From NCBI RefSeq assembly GCF_042646425.1, contig NZ_JBHRTR010000035.1, positions 1-64,000 of the forward strand: 64,000 bases of DNA, written 5' to 3'. The position numbers and the translations under genes were made by a program. The notes under the pieces are model-generated. The model was not told the origin of the DNA and did no database searches. It was given only the letters and a program-made list of their open reading frames with translations. The stretch comes from Marinibaculum pumilum. Its GTDB lineage: Bacteria; Pseudomonadota; Alphaproteobacteria; Ferrovibrionales; Ferrovibrionaceae. Positions 24,850 to 34,210 of this stretch are shown piece by piece. Every line of letters starts with the position of its first letter. Position 1 is the stretch's first letter.

Positions 24850-26784
24850 TCAGGCGGACTTGCTCTTCTTGTCGTCGTCGACTTCCTCGAAGTCGGCGTC
24901 GACGATGGTGTCGTCGCCGCTGCCGCTCTCCGCGGTACCGGCATCGCCGGCCGCATCGCCGCCGGCATCGCCACCGTCCTGCTGCTGCTTGTAGACGGCC
25001 TCGCCGATCTTCATCGACGCCTGGGCCAGCGCCTCGGTCTTGGCCTTGATCTCGTCGAGATTGTCGCCCTCGAGCGCGGTCTTCAGCTCGGCGATGGCGG
25101 TCTCCGCCGCAGCCTTGTCGTCCGCCGCCAGCTTGTCGCCCAGCTCGGCCATGCTGCGCTCGGTGGTGTGGATCACCGCCTCGCCCTGGTTGCGGGCCTC
25201 GACCAGCTCACGCCGCTTCTTGTCGTCGTCGGCGTGGGATTCGGCATCCTTCACCATCTGGTTGATCTCGTCGTCGGAGAGACCGCCGGAGGCCTGGATG
25301 CGGATCTGCTGCTCCTTGCCGGTGCCCTTGTCCTTGGCGGAGACCTGCACGATGCCGTTGGCGTCGATGTCGAAGGTCACCTCGATCTGCGGCACCCCGC
25401 GCGGGGCCGACGGGATGCCGACCAGGTCGAACTGGCCGAGCAGCTTGTTGTCGGCCGCCATCTCGCGCTCGCCCTGGAACACGCGGATGGTCACCGCGCT
25501 CTGGCTGTCCTCGGCGGTCGAGAAGACCTGGCTCTTCTTGGTCGGGATCGTGGTGTTGCGGTCGATCAGCCGGGTGAACACGCCGCCCAGGGTCTCGATG
25601 CCCAGCGACAGCGGGGTCACGTCCAGCAGCAGGACGTCCTTCACGTCGCCCTGCAGGACGGCCGCCTGGATCGCCGCGCCGATCGCCACCACCTCGTCGG
25701 GGTTCACGCCCTTGTGCGGCTCGCGGCCGAACAGCTGCTGCACCACCTCGACGATCTTCGGCATGCGGGTCATGCCGCCGACCAGCACCACCTCGTCGAT
25801 ATCGCCGGCCGACAGGCTGGCATCCTTCAGCGCCTTCTTGCAGGGCTCCAGGGTGCGCTGCACCAGGTCGTCGACCAGCGCCTCCAGCTTGGCGCGGGTC
25901 AGCTTCATGGTCAGGTGCTTCGGCCCGGAGGCGTCGGCGGTGATGAACGGCAGGTTGATCTCGGTCTGCGTCGCGCTGGACAGCTCGATCTTCGCCTTCT
26001 CCGCGGCCTCCTTCAGCCGCTGCAGCGCCAGTTTGTCCTGGCGCAGGTCGATGCCGTTCTCCTTCTTGAACTCGGTGGCCAGGTAATCGACGATCCGAAG
26101 GTCGAAATCCTCGCCGCCCAGGAAGGTGTCGCCGTTGGTGGAGCGCACCTCGAAGACGCCGTCGCCGATCTCCAGGATCGAGACGTCGAAGGTGCCGCCG
26201 CCCAGGTCATAGACCGCGATGGTCTTGCCCTCGGACTTGTCCAGGCCGTAGGCCAGCGCCGCCGCCGTCGGCTCGTTGATGATGCGCAGCACCTCCAGGC
26301 CCGCGATCTTGCCGGCATCCTTGGTCGCCTGGCGCTGCGCGTCGTTGAAGTAGGCCGGCACCGTGATCACCGCCTGGGTGACCTTGTCGCCCAGGTAGGA
26401 TTCGGCGGATTCCTTCATCTTCTGCAGGATGAAGGCGGAAATCTGGCTCGGCGAATAGCTCTTCTCGCCCGCCTTAACCCAGGCGTCACCATTGTCCGCC
26501 TTGACGATGGTGTAGGGCACCATGCCCTTGTCCTTCTGGGTGGTCGGGTCTTCGAAGGTGCGGCCGATCAGCCGCTTGATCGCGAACAGCGTGTTGGTCG
26601 GGTTGGTGACCGCCTGGCGCTTCGCCGGCATGCCCACCAGCCGCTCGCCATCGTTGTTGAACGCGACCATGGAAGGCGTGGTGCGCGCCCCCTCGGCGTT
26701 CTCCAGGACCTTGGGGTTCTTGCCCTCCATCACCGCCACGCAGGAATTGGTGGTGCCAAGGTCGATACCGATAACTTTACCCAT
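24850..26784 (-). CDS. dnaK: DnaK, Hsp70 chaperone
   Basis: 644 aa from MGKVIGIDLG (ATG at 26784, AGAGG upstream; an upstream in-frame ATG five codons earlier overlaps the ribosome site). Signatures IDLGTTNSCV, IAVYDLGGGTFDVS and VVLVGGMTRMPKI are all intact, followed by the substrate domain (LLLDVTPLSLGIET) and an acidic Gly-rich lid tail ending EVDDDKKSKSA. Central cytosolic chaperone with DnaJ and GrpE. It has its own RpoH-like promoter in the 251-bp gap after grpE. Confidence 0.98.
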   Translation of the reverse strand: MGKVIGIDLGTTNSCVAVMEGKNPKVLENAEGARTTPSMVAFNNDGERLVGMPAKRQAVTNPTNTLFAIKRLIGRTFEDPTTQKDKGMVPYTIVKADNGDAWVKAGEKSYSPSQISAFILQKMKESAESYLGDKVTQAVITVPAYFNDAQRQATKDAGKIAGLEVLRIINEPTAAALAYGLDKSEGKTIAVYDLGGGTFDVSILEIGDGVFEVRSTNGDTFLGGEDFDLRIVDYLATEFKKENGIDLRQDKLALQRLKEAAEKAKIELSSATQTEINLPFITADASGPKHLTMKLTRAKLEALVDDLVQRTLEPCKKALKDASLSAGDIDEVVLVGGMTRMPKIVEVVQQLFGREPHKGVNPDEVVAIGAAIQAAVLQGDVKDVLLLDVTPLSLGIETLGGVFTRLIDRNTTIPTKKSQVFSTAEDSQSAVTIRVFQGEREMAADNKLLGQFDLVGIPSAPRGVPQIEVTFDIDANGIVQVSAKDKGTGKEQQIRIQASGGLSDDEINQMVKDAESHADDDKKRRELVEARNQGEAVIHTTERSMAELGDKLAADDKAAAETAIAELKTALEGDNLDEIKAKTEALAQASMKIGEAVYKQQQDGGDAGGDAAGDAGTAESGSGDDTIVDADFEEVDDDKKSKSA

Positions 26785-26864
26785 AATCATCCTCTCCATT
26801 CCGGCAGCTCGGCCGGGCCACCTGATGCACCCTGCCGAGCCCCTCGAGACCTATGTTCGCTCGA

Positions 26865-26894
26865 TATATAGGCGGGGCCCGATAGTGTCGCAAC
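26865..26894 (-). promoter_or_regulatory. RpoH (sigma-32) promoter of dnaK
   Basis: On the minus strand GTTG (26891-26894), an 18-bp spacer and CCTATATA (26865-26872) match the alphaproteobacterial heat-shock pattern (C/G)TTG-N17/18-CYTATNT. The -10 ends 81 bp upstream of the dnaK ATG. No CIRCE repeat is present here, so dnaK looks RpoH-controlled rather than HrcA-controlled. Confidence 0.65.
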
Positions 26895-27035
26895 GGTGTG
26901 AAATCCAATTGTTCTGCGGCTTTCCGGCGGCCCCGCGGCATGCGCCGGCCGCCATCCGCCGGTTTCGGAACCTGTCCGGGGATGCCGGATGCGATGCCGC
27001 AGCCGGCCCTCAGGGACGCGATCGCCGGATGCGGC

Positions 27036-27752
27036 TCAGGCCTTGGTGTCGACCCGGGGCTGGGCCTGGCCGCCGCGGGAGACACCGACCTGCGCCGGCC
27101 GCAGCAGGCGGTCGGCGATGGTGTAGCCGGGGGCCATCACCTGCACCACTATGCCCGCCGGCTGGTTCGGGTCCTCCACCTCGAACATCGCCTCGTGCAG
27201 GTTCGGATTGAACTTCTCCCCCATCGCCTCGATGCGCTGGATGCCGTTGCGCTCGAAGGCCTGCAGCAGCGACCGTTCCGTCGCCTCGACCCCTTCCAGC
27301 AGGTTGCGCATCGGTTCCGGCAGTTCCTCGCGCTTGGGCCCCTGCGCGGCGCTGTCGATGGCCCGCCGCAGGTTGTCGGCGACGTCCAGCATGTCCTTGG
27401 CGAACTTCGACGCGGCATATTTCACCGCATCCTCGCGGTCCTTGGCGTGGCGCTTCTGGGCGTTCTCCTGCTCCGCCATGGTGCGCAGGAGATGGTCCTT
27501 CAGCTTCGCCACCTCCTCCTGCAGCGCGGCCACCTCGCCGACCCTGGGATCCTCGGGCGGCGGTTCCACCTCGCCCTCCAGGATCTCGTCGATGGCGCCG
27601 CGGTCGGCGGCCTCCGCCTCCGGCGGATCCGGCAGCTTCTCGCTCTCCAGATCGGAGCGCTGGCCGGCCGGGCGGCCGTCGCGCTGTTCGTCCTGCTCCT
27701 GGGGGCGCTGGCTGCCGGCGCCGGCCTGCTCGCTGTTGTCGTTCACGTTCAT
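27036..27752 (-). CDS. grpE: GrpE, nucleotide exchange factor
   Basis: 238 aa. An acidic low-complexity N-terminus of about 85 residues, then a long coiled-coil (VAALQEEVAKLKDHLLRTMAEQENAQKRHAKD) and the GrpE signature NPNLHEAMFEVED with GYTIADRLLRPAQVGVS at the end. It releases ADP from DnaK and acts as a thermosensor. Between hrcA (91 bp upstream) and dnaK (251 bp downstream) on the same strand. Confidence 0.95.
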   Translation of the reverse strand: MNVNDNSEQAGAGSQRPQEQDEQRDGRPAGQRSDLESEKLPDPPEAEAADRGAIDEILEGEVEPPPEDPRVGEVAALQEEVAKLKDHLLRTMAEQENAQKRHAKDREDAVKYAASKFAKDMLDVADNLRRAIDSAAQGPKREELPEPMRNLLEGVEATERSLLQAFERNGIQRIEAMGEKFNPNLHEAMFEVEDPNQPAGIVVQVMAPGYTIADRLLRPAQVGVSRGGQAQPRVDTKA

Positions 27753-27843
27753 GTCCTCTGCTCCGATCGACAGGCGCCGACCCGCCCTGCGCGCGGTGGA
27801 CCGGCCGCCGCCGCAGGACCCGCGCCCGGATAGTCCTTTCGCG

Positions 27844-28890
27844 TCAGCCGATCAACCGGCCGACGACCTGTGCGGTGAAATCCACCATGGGGATGACCCG
27901 CGCATAATTCATGCGCTGCGGTCCGATGACGCCCAGCGCGCCGACGATCTGCTGGTTGCGGTCCTGGAACGGCGCGACGATCATGGAACAGCCGGTCAGG
28001 GAGAACAGGTTGCTCTCCGCCCCGATGAAGATCCGCACCCCTTCCGCGCCCTCGGTCAGGCTGATCAGGCGCAGCAGGTTCTCCTTCTCCTCCAGCTCGC
28101 CGAACAGCCGGCGGATGCGCTCCAGATCGGCCATCGCGCTGACATCTTCAAGAAGGTGGGCCTGGCCCTTCACGATCAGGGTCGCCTGCTCGCCGCTGCC
28201 GGCCCAGACGGCAAGGCCGCCGGCCACCACCCGGGCGGCGAGGCCGTCGAGCTCGGAGCGCTTGCTCTCCAGCTCCTCCTTCACCAGGTCGCGCGCCTCC
28301 GCCAGGGAATGGCCGCGCACCCGGGCGACGAGATATTTCGCCGCCTCCGCCAGCTGCGTCTGGGTCAGGCCCGGCGGCAGGTCGAAGATCCGATTCTCCA
28401 CCGTGCCGGAGGAATCCACGATCACCACCAGCGCACGGTTGTCGGGCAGGGAGACCAGCTCGACATGCTGCAGCACCGTGTCCCGCTTCGGCGCGAACAC
28501 CAGGCCGGCGCAGCCGGACAGGCCGGACAGGGTACCGATCGCCTCGTTCAGGACCTCCGGCACGCTGCGGCCGCGGGCCGCGGCCTTGCCCTCGATCGCG
28601 TCGCGCTCCTGCTCGGTCAGCGCGCCGAGCTCCATCAGGCTTTCCACGAACAGCCGCAGGCCGGCCGGCGTCGGCAGGCGCCCGGCAGAGGTGTGCGGGG
28701 CATAGAGCAGGCCCAGCTCCTCCAGGTCGGACATCACGTTGCGCACCGAGGCCGGCGACAGGCGCATCTCCAGGCGTTTGGAAATCAGCCGCGAGCCGAC
28801 CGGCGCGCCGGTTTCGACATAGGTCTCCACGACCTGCCGGAAGATGTCCCGGCTGCGTTCGTTGAGTTCCTGGAGTGCGGGGCCGTTCAT
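27844..28890 (-). CDS. hrcA: HrcA, heat-inducible transcription repressor
   Basis: 348 aa from ATG at 28890 (MNGPALQEL). N-terminal winged helix (YVETGAPVGSRLISKRLEMRLSPASVRNVMSDLEELGLL), then a GAF-like domain with LFIGAES and a C-terminal IGPQRMNYARVIPMVDFTAQ block that is diagnostic for HrcA. It represses genes with CIRCE operators; two such operators lie before groES at 37.98-38.07 kb in this window. First gene of the chaperone block, divergent from rph. I see no CIRCE at its own promoter. Confidence 0.96.
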   Translation of the reverse strand: MNGPALQELNERSRDIFRQVVETYVETGAPVGSRLISKRLEMRLSPASVRNVMSDLEELGLLYAPHTSAGRLPTPAGLRLFVESLMELGALTEQERDAIEGKAAARGRSVPEVLNEAIGTLSGLSGCAGLVFAPKRDTVLQHVELVSLPDNRALVVIVDSSGTVENRIFDLPPGLTQTQLAEAAKYLVARVRGHSLAEARDLVKEELESKRSELDGLAARVVAGGLAVWAGSGEQATLIVKGQAHLLEDVSAMADLERIRRLFGELEEKENLLRLISLTEGAEGVRIFIGAESNLFSLTGCSMIVAPFQDRNQQIVGALGVIGPQRMNYARVIPMVDFTAQVVGRLIG

Positions 28891-29126
28891 GGGTGTCCGA
28901 ACTATCCGATACCGGGCCACTGTGCCTGGCTGGCACAATGGTCCCGATCCACGGATTTAGGAAGCCGGTGCCCCTTCCGTCAACATGGCCGCCGTCCCGG
29001 CCCGTGACCGACGGCCGAGGTGGACCCGGGCGCCGGGCCTGGGATAGAACCCCGCCACCGCGCCGCCGCGTCGGTCCCGAAGGGCCCGCAGGCAACGGCG
29101 CAGACCTGCCTGGAAGGACAGACGAG
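28891..29126. promoter_or_regulatory. Divergent hrcA/rph promoter region
   Basis: The 236-bp spacer must carry promoters for hrcA (minus) and rph-rdgB-hemW (plus). The only symmetrical element I see is TGTGCC-N5-GGCACA (28921-28937), 31 bp ahead of the hrcA ATG. It does not match CIRCE. GACGAGATG is repeated around the rph start (29121-29129 and 29151-29159). Confidence 0.35.
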
Positions 29127-29846
29127 ATGCGTCCGAGCGGACGACGATCAGACGAGATGCGGCCGGTGACCCTGGAGCCGGGCGCGGCGAAATATGCCGA
29201 GGGCTCCTGCCTGTCGCGCTTCGGCGAGACGGTGGTGCTCTGCGCCGCGACCATTGAGGAGCGGGTGCCGGGCTGGCTGCGCAACAGCGGCCGCGGCTGG
29301 GTGACGGCCGAATACGGCATGCTGCCCCGCTCCACCCATGAGCGCACCGACCGGGAGGCGGCCCGCGGCAAGCAGTCCGGCCGCACGCAGGAGATCCAGC
29401 GCCTGATCGGCCGCTCCCTGCGCGCCGTGACCGACCTGGAAGGGCTGGGCGAACGCCAGATCCGGATGGATTGCGACGTGCTGCAGGCCGATGGCGGCAC
29501 CCGCACCGCCGCGGTGACCGGTGCCTGGGTGGCGCTGCACCAGGCAGTGTCGAAGCTGGTGGAGGGCGGCGCCCTGCCGGCGCTGCCGATCACCGGCCAT
29601 GTGGCGGCAGTATCCTGCGGCATCTATGCCGGGCAGACGGTGCTCGACCTCGACTATGCCGAAGACGCCAATGCCGATGCCGATGCCAACTTCGTGCTGA
29701 CCGATACCGGCGGCATCGTGGAAATCCAGGGCACGGCCGAGGGTGCGCCGTTCAGCGAGGCGGAATTCCAGCGCCTGCTGCAGCTGGCCAAGGCTGGAAC
29801 CACCGGGCTGGTGGAACTGCAGAAGGCGGCGATCGGCAGCAAATGA
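29127..29846 (+). CDS. rph: RNase PH
   Basis: 239 aa. MRPSGR start as in the family, FGETVVLCAATIEERVP, the phosphate/RNA-binding SGRTQEIQRLIGRSLR and the DCDVLQADGGTRTAAVTGA signature. Phosphorolytic 3'-5' exonuclease that trims tRNA ends. The stop overlaps the rdgB start (ATGA). Operon rph-rdgB-hemW, divergent from hrcA, an arrangement conserved across alphaproteobacteria. A second in-frame ATG (MRPVTLEPG) follows ten codons on but would lose the conserved N-terminus. Confidence 0.97.
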   Translation: MRPSGRRSDEMRPVTLEPGAAKYAEGSCLSRFGETVVLCAATIEERVPGWLRNSGRGWVTAEYGMLPRSTHERTDREAARGKQSGRTQEIQRLIGRSLRAVTDLEGLGERQIRMDCDVLQADGGTRTAAVTGAWVALHQAVSKLVEGGALPALPITGHVAAVSCGIYAGQTVLDLDYAEDANADADANFVLTDTGGIVEIQGTAEGAPFSEAEFQRLLQLAKAGTTGLVELQKAAIGSK

Positions 29847-30469
29847 CCCGACGCTTCGACGGCGATACGCTGGTGGTTGCCAGCCACAATCCCGGCAAGG
29901 TGGTCGAGATCGCCGACCTGCTGGCGCCGCTGGGAATCCGGCCGCTCGGCGCCGCCGAGCTCGGCCTGCCGGAGCCGGAGGAGACCGGCGCCACCTTCGG
30001 CGAGAATGCCGCGCTGAAGGCCCATGCCGCCGCGCAGGCCAGCGGTCGCCCTGCCCTGGCCGACGATTCCGGCCTGGCGGTGCGGGCCCTGGCCGGGGCG
30101 CCGGGCATCTATTCCGCCCGCTGGGCCGGCCCCGACAAGGATTTCGGCAAGGCCATGGCGCGCGTCTGGCAGGCGGTCCAGGATCAGGCGCCGCCGCCGG
30201 ACGAAGGCGAGCCCGACCTGGCGGCGCATTTCGTCTGTGCCCTGGCGCTGGCCTGGCCCGACGGCCATTGCGAGCTGTTCGAGGGCGAGGTGCATGGCCG
30301 GCTGGTCTGGCCGCCGCGCGGCAGAAACGGCTTCGGCTACGATCCGATGTTCGTGGCCGAGGGCCGCGACCTTACCTTCGGCGAGATGGAGCCGGCCGAA
30401 AAGCATGCCATGTCGCACCGCGCCAATGCCTTCCGCCTTCTCCTCGACGGCTGCTTCGCCGGCCGCTGA
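29843..30469 (+). CDS. rdgB: RdgB/HAM1 family XTP/dITP pyrophosphatase
   Basis: 208 aa. SHNPGKVVEI phosphate-binding start, TGATFGENAALKA, LADDSGLAV and GFGYDPMF are the Ham1/RdgB signatures. It removes ITP/dITP/XTP from the nucleotide pool. Coupled to rph by ATGA, and its last 44 bp overlap the start of hemW. Confidence 0.97.
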   Translation: MTRRFDGDTLVVASHNPGKVVEIADLLAPLGIRPLGAAELGLPEPEETGATFGENAALKAHAAAQASGRPALADDSGLAVRALAGAPGIYSARWAGPDKDFGKAMARVWQAVQDQAPPPDEGEPDLAAHFVCALALAWPDGHCELFEGEVHGRLVWPPRGRNGFGYDPMFVAEGRDLTFGEMEPAEKHAMSHRANAFRLLLDGCFAGR

Positions 30470-31658
30470 GCCCGGCCCGTGCGCCGGCCGGGACGCCAGC
30501 CCGGATGGGGGGGAGGGGCTGGCCCTCTATGTCCACTGGCCGTTCTGCCAGTCGAAATGCCCCTATTGCGACTTCAACAGCCATGTGCGCGAGACCGTCG
30601 ACCAGCCGGCCTGGCGCGACGCGCTGCTGGCGGACCTGGACTGGGAGGCGGCGCGCACCGGCCCGCGGCGGCTGCAGAGCATCTTCTTCGGCGGCGGCAC
30701 GCCATCGCTGATGCCGCCGGAGACGGTGGCGGCGGTGATCGAGCGGGCGACCGGCCGCTGGGCCGCCGCCCCGGACCTGGAAGTGACCCTGGAGGCCAAT
30801 CCCGGTTCGGTGGAGGTTGGACGCTTCCGCGGCTATGCCGCGGCCGGCGTGAACCGGGTGTCGGTCGGCGTGCAGTCGTTGCGCGACGACGACCTGCGCC
30901 GGCTTGGCCGGCTGCATGACGCGGCCGCGGCGCGGCATGCGGTGGCGACCGCCGCCGCGATCTTTCCCCGCTTCAGCTTCGACCTGATCTATGGCCGGCC
31001 GGGCCAGACGGTGGACGACTGGCGGGCGGAACTGGTCGAAGGCCTGGCGATGGCCGGCGGCCATCTCTCCCTCTACACCCTGACCCTGGAGCCGAATACC
31101 GGCTTCTACGGCGCCTGGCGCCGCGGGGCGCTGCAGATGCCGGAGGACGAGGCGGTCGCCGCGCAGTTCGACCTGACCCAGGAGCTGTGCGCCGCTGCCG
31201 GCCTGCCTGCCTACGAGATCTCCAACCATGCGCGGCCGGGCGAGGAATCGCGCCACAACCTGGTCTACTGGCGCTATGGCGATTATGCCGGCATCGGGCC
31301 CGGGGCGCATGGCCGGCTCGGCAGCGGCGCCGGCCGGATCGCCAGCCGGCGCATCGCCAAGCCCGAGGCCTGGCTGGCCCAGGTGACGGCCGGCGGCCAT
31401 GGCATCGCCGCGGAGGAGCCGGTGGACCCCGAAGAGCAATGGCCGGAAGCCCTGATGATGGGCCTGCGCCTGGTCGAGGGCATCGACCTGGCCCGCCTGC
31501 GGGGACGCATCGGGCGGCCGGAGACGGCGGCGATCGATGCCGCCGCGCTGGAGCGCTTCCTGCGGGAGGGGCTGCTGCGCCGCGACGGCGACCGGCTGGC
31601 CGCCACTGCGGACGGGCGCAACCTGCTGAACGCGCTGCTGGGCCGCCTGATCGCGTGA
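30426..31658 (+). CDS. hemW: HemW-like radical SAM protein (heme chaperone family)
   Basis: 410 aa from ATG at 30426, the only usable start ahead of the conserved region; it overlaps rdgB by 44 bp and gives about 30 leader residues. Radical-SAM cluster motif FCQSKCPYC, followed by DFNSHV, the FFGGGTPSL SAM-binding block, EANPGSVE, GVNRVSVGVQS, DLIYGRPGQ and SNHARPGEESRHNLVYW. HemW binds and hands on heme; the family was formerly misnamed coproporphyrinogen dehydrogenase. Confidence 0.93.
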   Translation: MPSAFSSTAASPAAEPGPCAGRDASPDGGEGLALYVHWPFCQSKCPYCDFNSHVRETVDQPAWRDALLADLDWEAARTGPRRLQSIFFGGGTPSLMPPETVAAVIERATGRWAAAPDLEVTLEANPGSVEVGRFRGYAAAGVNRVSVGVQSLRDDDLRRLGRLHDAAAARHAVATAAAIFPRFSFDLIYGRPGQTVDDWRAELVEGLAMAGGHLSLYTLTLEPNTGFYGAWRRGALQMPEDEAVAAQFDLTQELCAAAGLPAYEISNHARPGEESRHNLVYWRYGDYAGIGPGAHGRLGSGAGRIASRRIAKPEAWLAQVTAGGHGIAAEEPVDPEEQWPEALMMGLRLVEGIDLARLRGRIGRPETAAIDAAALERFLREGLLRRDGDRLAATADGRNLLNALLGRLIA

Positions 31659-31678
31659 CGGCCGCGATCCGCCGGGGC

Positions 31679-32987
31679 TCAGGAACCGGCCGGCGTCGTG
31701 AAGCGCTCCGGCGGTGGATCGACGGTGAGGAAGCCGTTCGGCGTCACTTCCAGCACCGCCAGGCCGCGTTCCGCCGTGCCGTTGGGGTTGAGGCGGAAGA
31801 TGCCGCCATAGCCGACATAGCCTTCGGGGTCTTCCAGCGCCAGGCGGGAGAATTTCTGGCCCGGCGCGATGTTCGGCCGCTGCGCCAGCGCGGCCGCCAG
31901 GGCCACCGCGTCATAGGCCAGGGCGGCGATCCGCGGTGGCGCCTCGCCATAGATGGCGCGATAGCGGTCCTCGAACGAGGCGGCGAGGTCCGGCGGCGAG
32001 GTGGCGAACCAGCCGCCCTGCAATGCCGGCTCCTGCTGAAGCGAGGCATCGTCCCACAGGCCGGTGCCCAGCAGGCGCGCGGAACTGCCGCTGCTGTCGG
32101 CAGCGGTGCCGTCCTGGGTGGCAGGGGTCTTCAGGGCGCGGGCAATCAGCTTCAGCCGTTCGCCGCCTTCGGCCACCAGGACCGCATCGGGCCCGTCGGC
32201 GGGTGGCGGGGCGGNNNNNNNNNNNNNNNNNNNNNNNNNNNNNNNNNNNNNNNNNNNNNNNNNNNNNNNNNNNNNNNNNNNNNNNNNNNNNNNNNNNNNN
32301 NNNNNNNNNNNNNNNNNNNNNNNNNNNNNNNNNNNNNNNNNNCTGCCGCCCTGCCGCCCGCTGCGCGCCCTGCACCACGGTGGTCCCGTAGGCATTGTCG
32401 GGCGCCAGGATCGCCAGGCGGGTGAGGCCGGACCCGACCGCATAGCTGACGATCCGCTCCGCCTGTTCGCCCGGGGTGAAGCCCAGGATGTAGACCCCGT
32501 CGCCCGCCACCTGGCGGTTGGAGGAAAAGCTGATGACCCCGAGGCCGCGGGACTTTGCGACCGGCGTGGCGGCGCGCGTGGATTCGGCGAACAGCGGGCC
32601 GACCAGCAGCACGGCGCCCTCGACCGCCGCCTCGCTGGCCGCTGCCGCCGCCCCGTCCGGGCGGCCCTTCGTATCGCGCGGCAACAGGACCAGCTTCGCC
32701 CGCGGCTGGTCGAACACCGCCATCTGGGCGGCGTTCAGCAGCGCCTGCCCGACGGCCTGCTGCGGTCCGCTCAGCGGCGCCAGGAAGCCGACCCGGATCT
32801 GGTCGTCCGCAGGGGGCTGCAGGACCGTGCCGCCGGCGTCGGTCTGCCTGCTGCTGGCGGGCAGGGTGTTCTTGGGAACGCTCGCCGTGGCGCCCTGGCC
32901 CGCGCTACCCTGCTGATTGGCGCAGGCTGCGGCCGTCAGGCCGAGCGCGGCGAGCAGGATCAGCGGGCCCGCGCGACGGATGCGCAT
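31679..32987 (-). CDS. LpoA-like penicillin-binding-protein activator lipoprotein (interrupted by assembly gap)
   Basis: About 390-440 aa. Signal and lipobox LILLAALGLTAAAC (Cys near residue 21), then a type-I periplasmic-binding-protein fold: RVGFLAPLSGPQQAVGQALLNAAQM, AILAPDNAYGTTVV, and C-terminally AALAYDAVALAAAL and YVGYGGIFRLNPNGTAERGL. This is the Peripla_BP_6 form that alphaproteobacteria annotate as LpoA/LppC; the E. coli TPR domain is absent. Acts in the outer membrane as an activator of a bifunctional PBP in E. coli; untested here. Divergent from rsmI-yraN, as in the E. coli lpoA neighbourhood. N-run 32215-32342 splits it and the two halves are in different frames, so the gap length is wrong. 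Confidence 0.8.
32215..32342. other. Assembly gap (128 N) inside the LpoA-like gene
   Basis: The coding frames on the two sides do not agree (offset of 1 modulo 3), so the true missing length is not 128 bp. Confidence 0.95.
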
Positions 32988-33088
32988 GGCGCCGGCGCGG
33001 AGCGGGGTGCGGGGTGAGCGGCAGGGGCGGCGGAGAGACTGGCGATGGGTCGACACGGCAAACGGCCTCTTCCTCGGGGGCGGCGGGC

Positions 33089-34210
33089 ATGACCCGGCGG
33101 ATCGGGACACGGAACGGGCACAGTCCGGACGAACCGGGGCTGGACGAACCGGGGCTGGACCAACCGGGGCTGGACGACCCGGGTGGCTCGACACCGGTAC
33201 GGTCCGATCCCGCCGCCAGTCCCGCAACCGCTAACGCGGACGGCACGCCGTCGCGGGCGGCGGCGCAGGACGGGCTGGCGGATGATCGCGTGCCGGATGC
33301 ACTGGCCCCCGGACTGTATATCGTCGCCACCCCGATCGGCAATTTGCGGGATCTGACCTTCCGCGCACGGGACGTGCTGATGCGGGCCGACGCGATCCTT
33401 TGCGAGGACACGCGGGTGACGGCGAAGCTGTGCAACGCCTACGGCATCGCCCGGCCGCTGCGGCCCTATCATGACCACAATGCCGCGCGCGTCCGGCCGG
33501 CGATCCTGGAGCGGCTTGCCGACGGCGCTGCACTGGCCCTGGTGTCGGATGCGGGCACGCCGCTGATTGCCGATCCCGGCTATCGCCTGGTGCGCGAAGC
33601 GCGGGACGCCGGGATCGCCGTGGTGCCGATCCCCGGTGCGGCGAGCCCGATCGCCGCCCTGAGCGCTGCCGGGCTGCCCACCGACCGCTTTCTGTTCGGC
33701 GGCTTCCTGGGCCAGAAGACGGAGCAGCGCCGGCGCGCGCTGCGCGAGGTCGCGGCCTTGCCGGTGAGCCTGGTCTTCCTGACCGGCGCGGCACGGCTGC
33801 CGGCCGTGCTGGCGGACATGGCGGCGGAGCTGGGCGCCGACCGTGAGGCGGTGGTGGCGCGCGAGATCACCAAGCGGTTCGAGACCTTCGACAGCCGGCC
33901 GCTGGGCGAACTGGCTGCCGCTTATGGAGAGAGCGGCCCGCCCCGGGGCGAGGTCGTGCTGCTGGTCGCACCGCCGGATCCGGCGGTGGCAGCGGCCAGC
34001 GAGGACGATCTCGACGCTGCCCTGCTCGCCGCCCTGCCCGGTTCCAGCGTGCGCAGCGCCGCCGACGAGGTGTCCCGCGCACTGGGCCTGAAGCGCCGCC
34101 GGGTCTATGCCCGCGCGCTGGAGCTGCGCGACCGGGCCGGAGCGGCGGGCGGCAGCGGCCCGGTTGGCGGCCCAAGTGGCGGCCCAGATGGCTGCGATGA
34201 CGGCGAATGA
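33089..34210 (+). CDS. rsmI: RsmI, 16S rRNA C1402 2'-O-methyltransferase
   Basis: 373 aa from ATG at 33089. The core from about residue 70 has GLYIVATPIGNLRDLTFRA, CEDTRVTAKLCNAYGI, VSDAGTPLIADPGYRLV, PIPGAASPIAALSAAGLPTDRFLFGGFL and VVAREITKRFETF, all RsmI/YraL hallmarks. It methylates the ribose of C1402 in the decoding site. The first 65 residues are not typical and include a DEPGL-type repeat made by a 15-bp tandem DNA repeat; a GTG at 33290 just before PDALAPGLYIV could be the real start. The stop overlaps yraN by 17 bp. Confidence 0.95.
   Translation: MTRRIGTRNGHSPDEPGLDEPGLDQPGLDDPGGSTPVRSDPAASPATANADGTPSRAAAQDGLADDRVPDALAPGLYIVATPIGNLRDLTFRARDVLMRADAILCEDTRVTAKLCNAYGIARPLRPYHDHNAARVRPAILERLADGAALALVSDAGTPLIADPGYRLVREARDAGIAVVPIPGAASPIAALSAAGLPTDRFLFGGFLGQKTEQRRRALREVAALPVSLVFLTGAARLPAVLADMAAELGADREAVVAREITKRFETFDSRPLGELAAAYGESGPPRGEVVLLVAPPDPAVAAASEDDLDAALLAALPGSSVRSAADEVSRALGLKRRRVYARALELRDRAGAAGGSGPVGGPSGGPDGCDDGE
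33128..33187 (+). repeat. 15-bp tandem repeat in the rsmI leader
   Basis: Units GACGAACCGGGGCTG at 33128-33142 and 33143-33157, a one-base variant at 33158-33172 and a degenerate fourth at 33173-33187. In the rsmI frame they read DEPGL-DEPGL-DQPGL-DDPGG. Copy number may vary between strains; if translation starts later this is leader DNA only. Confidence 0.8.

Noticed and set aside
28921..28937. TGTGCC-N5-GGCACA considered as an HrcA operator for hrcA
   Set aside because: Does not match the CIRCE arms (GCACTC/GAGTGC) or its 9-bp spacer.
33128..33187. Short repeats considered as a CRISPR array
   Set aside because: 15-bp units are contiguous without spacers and no cas genes are present.
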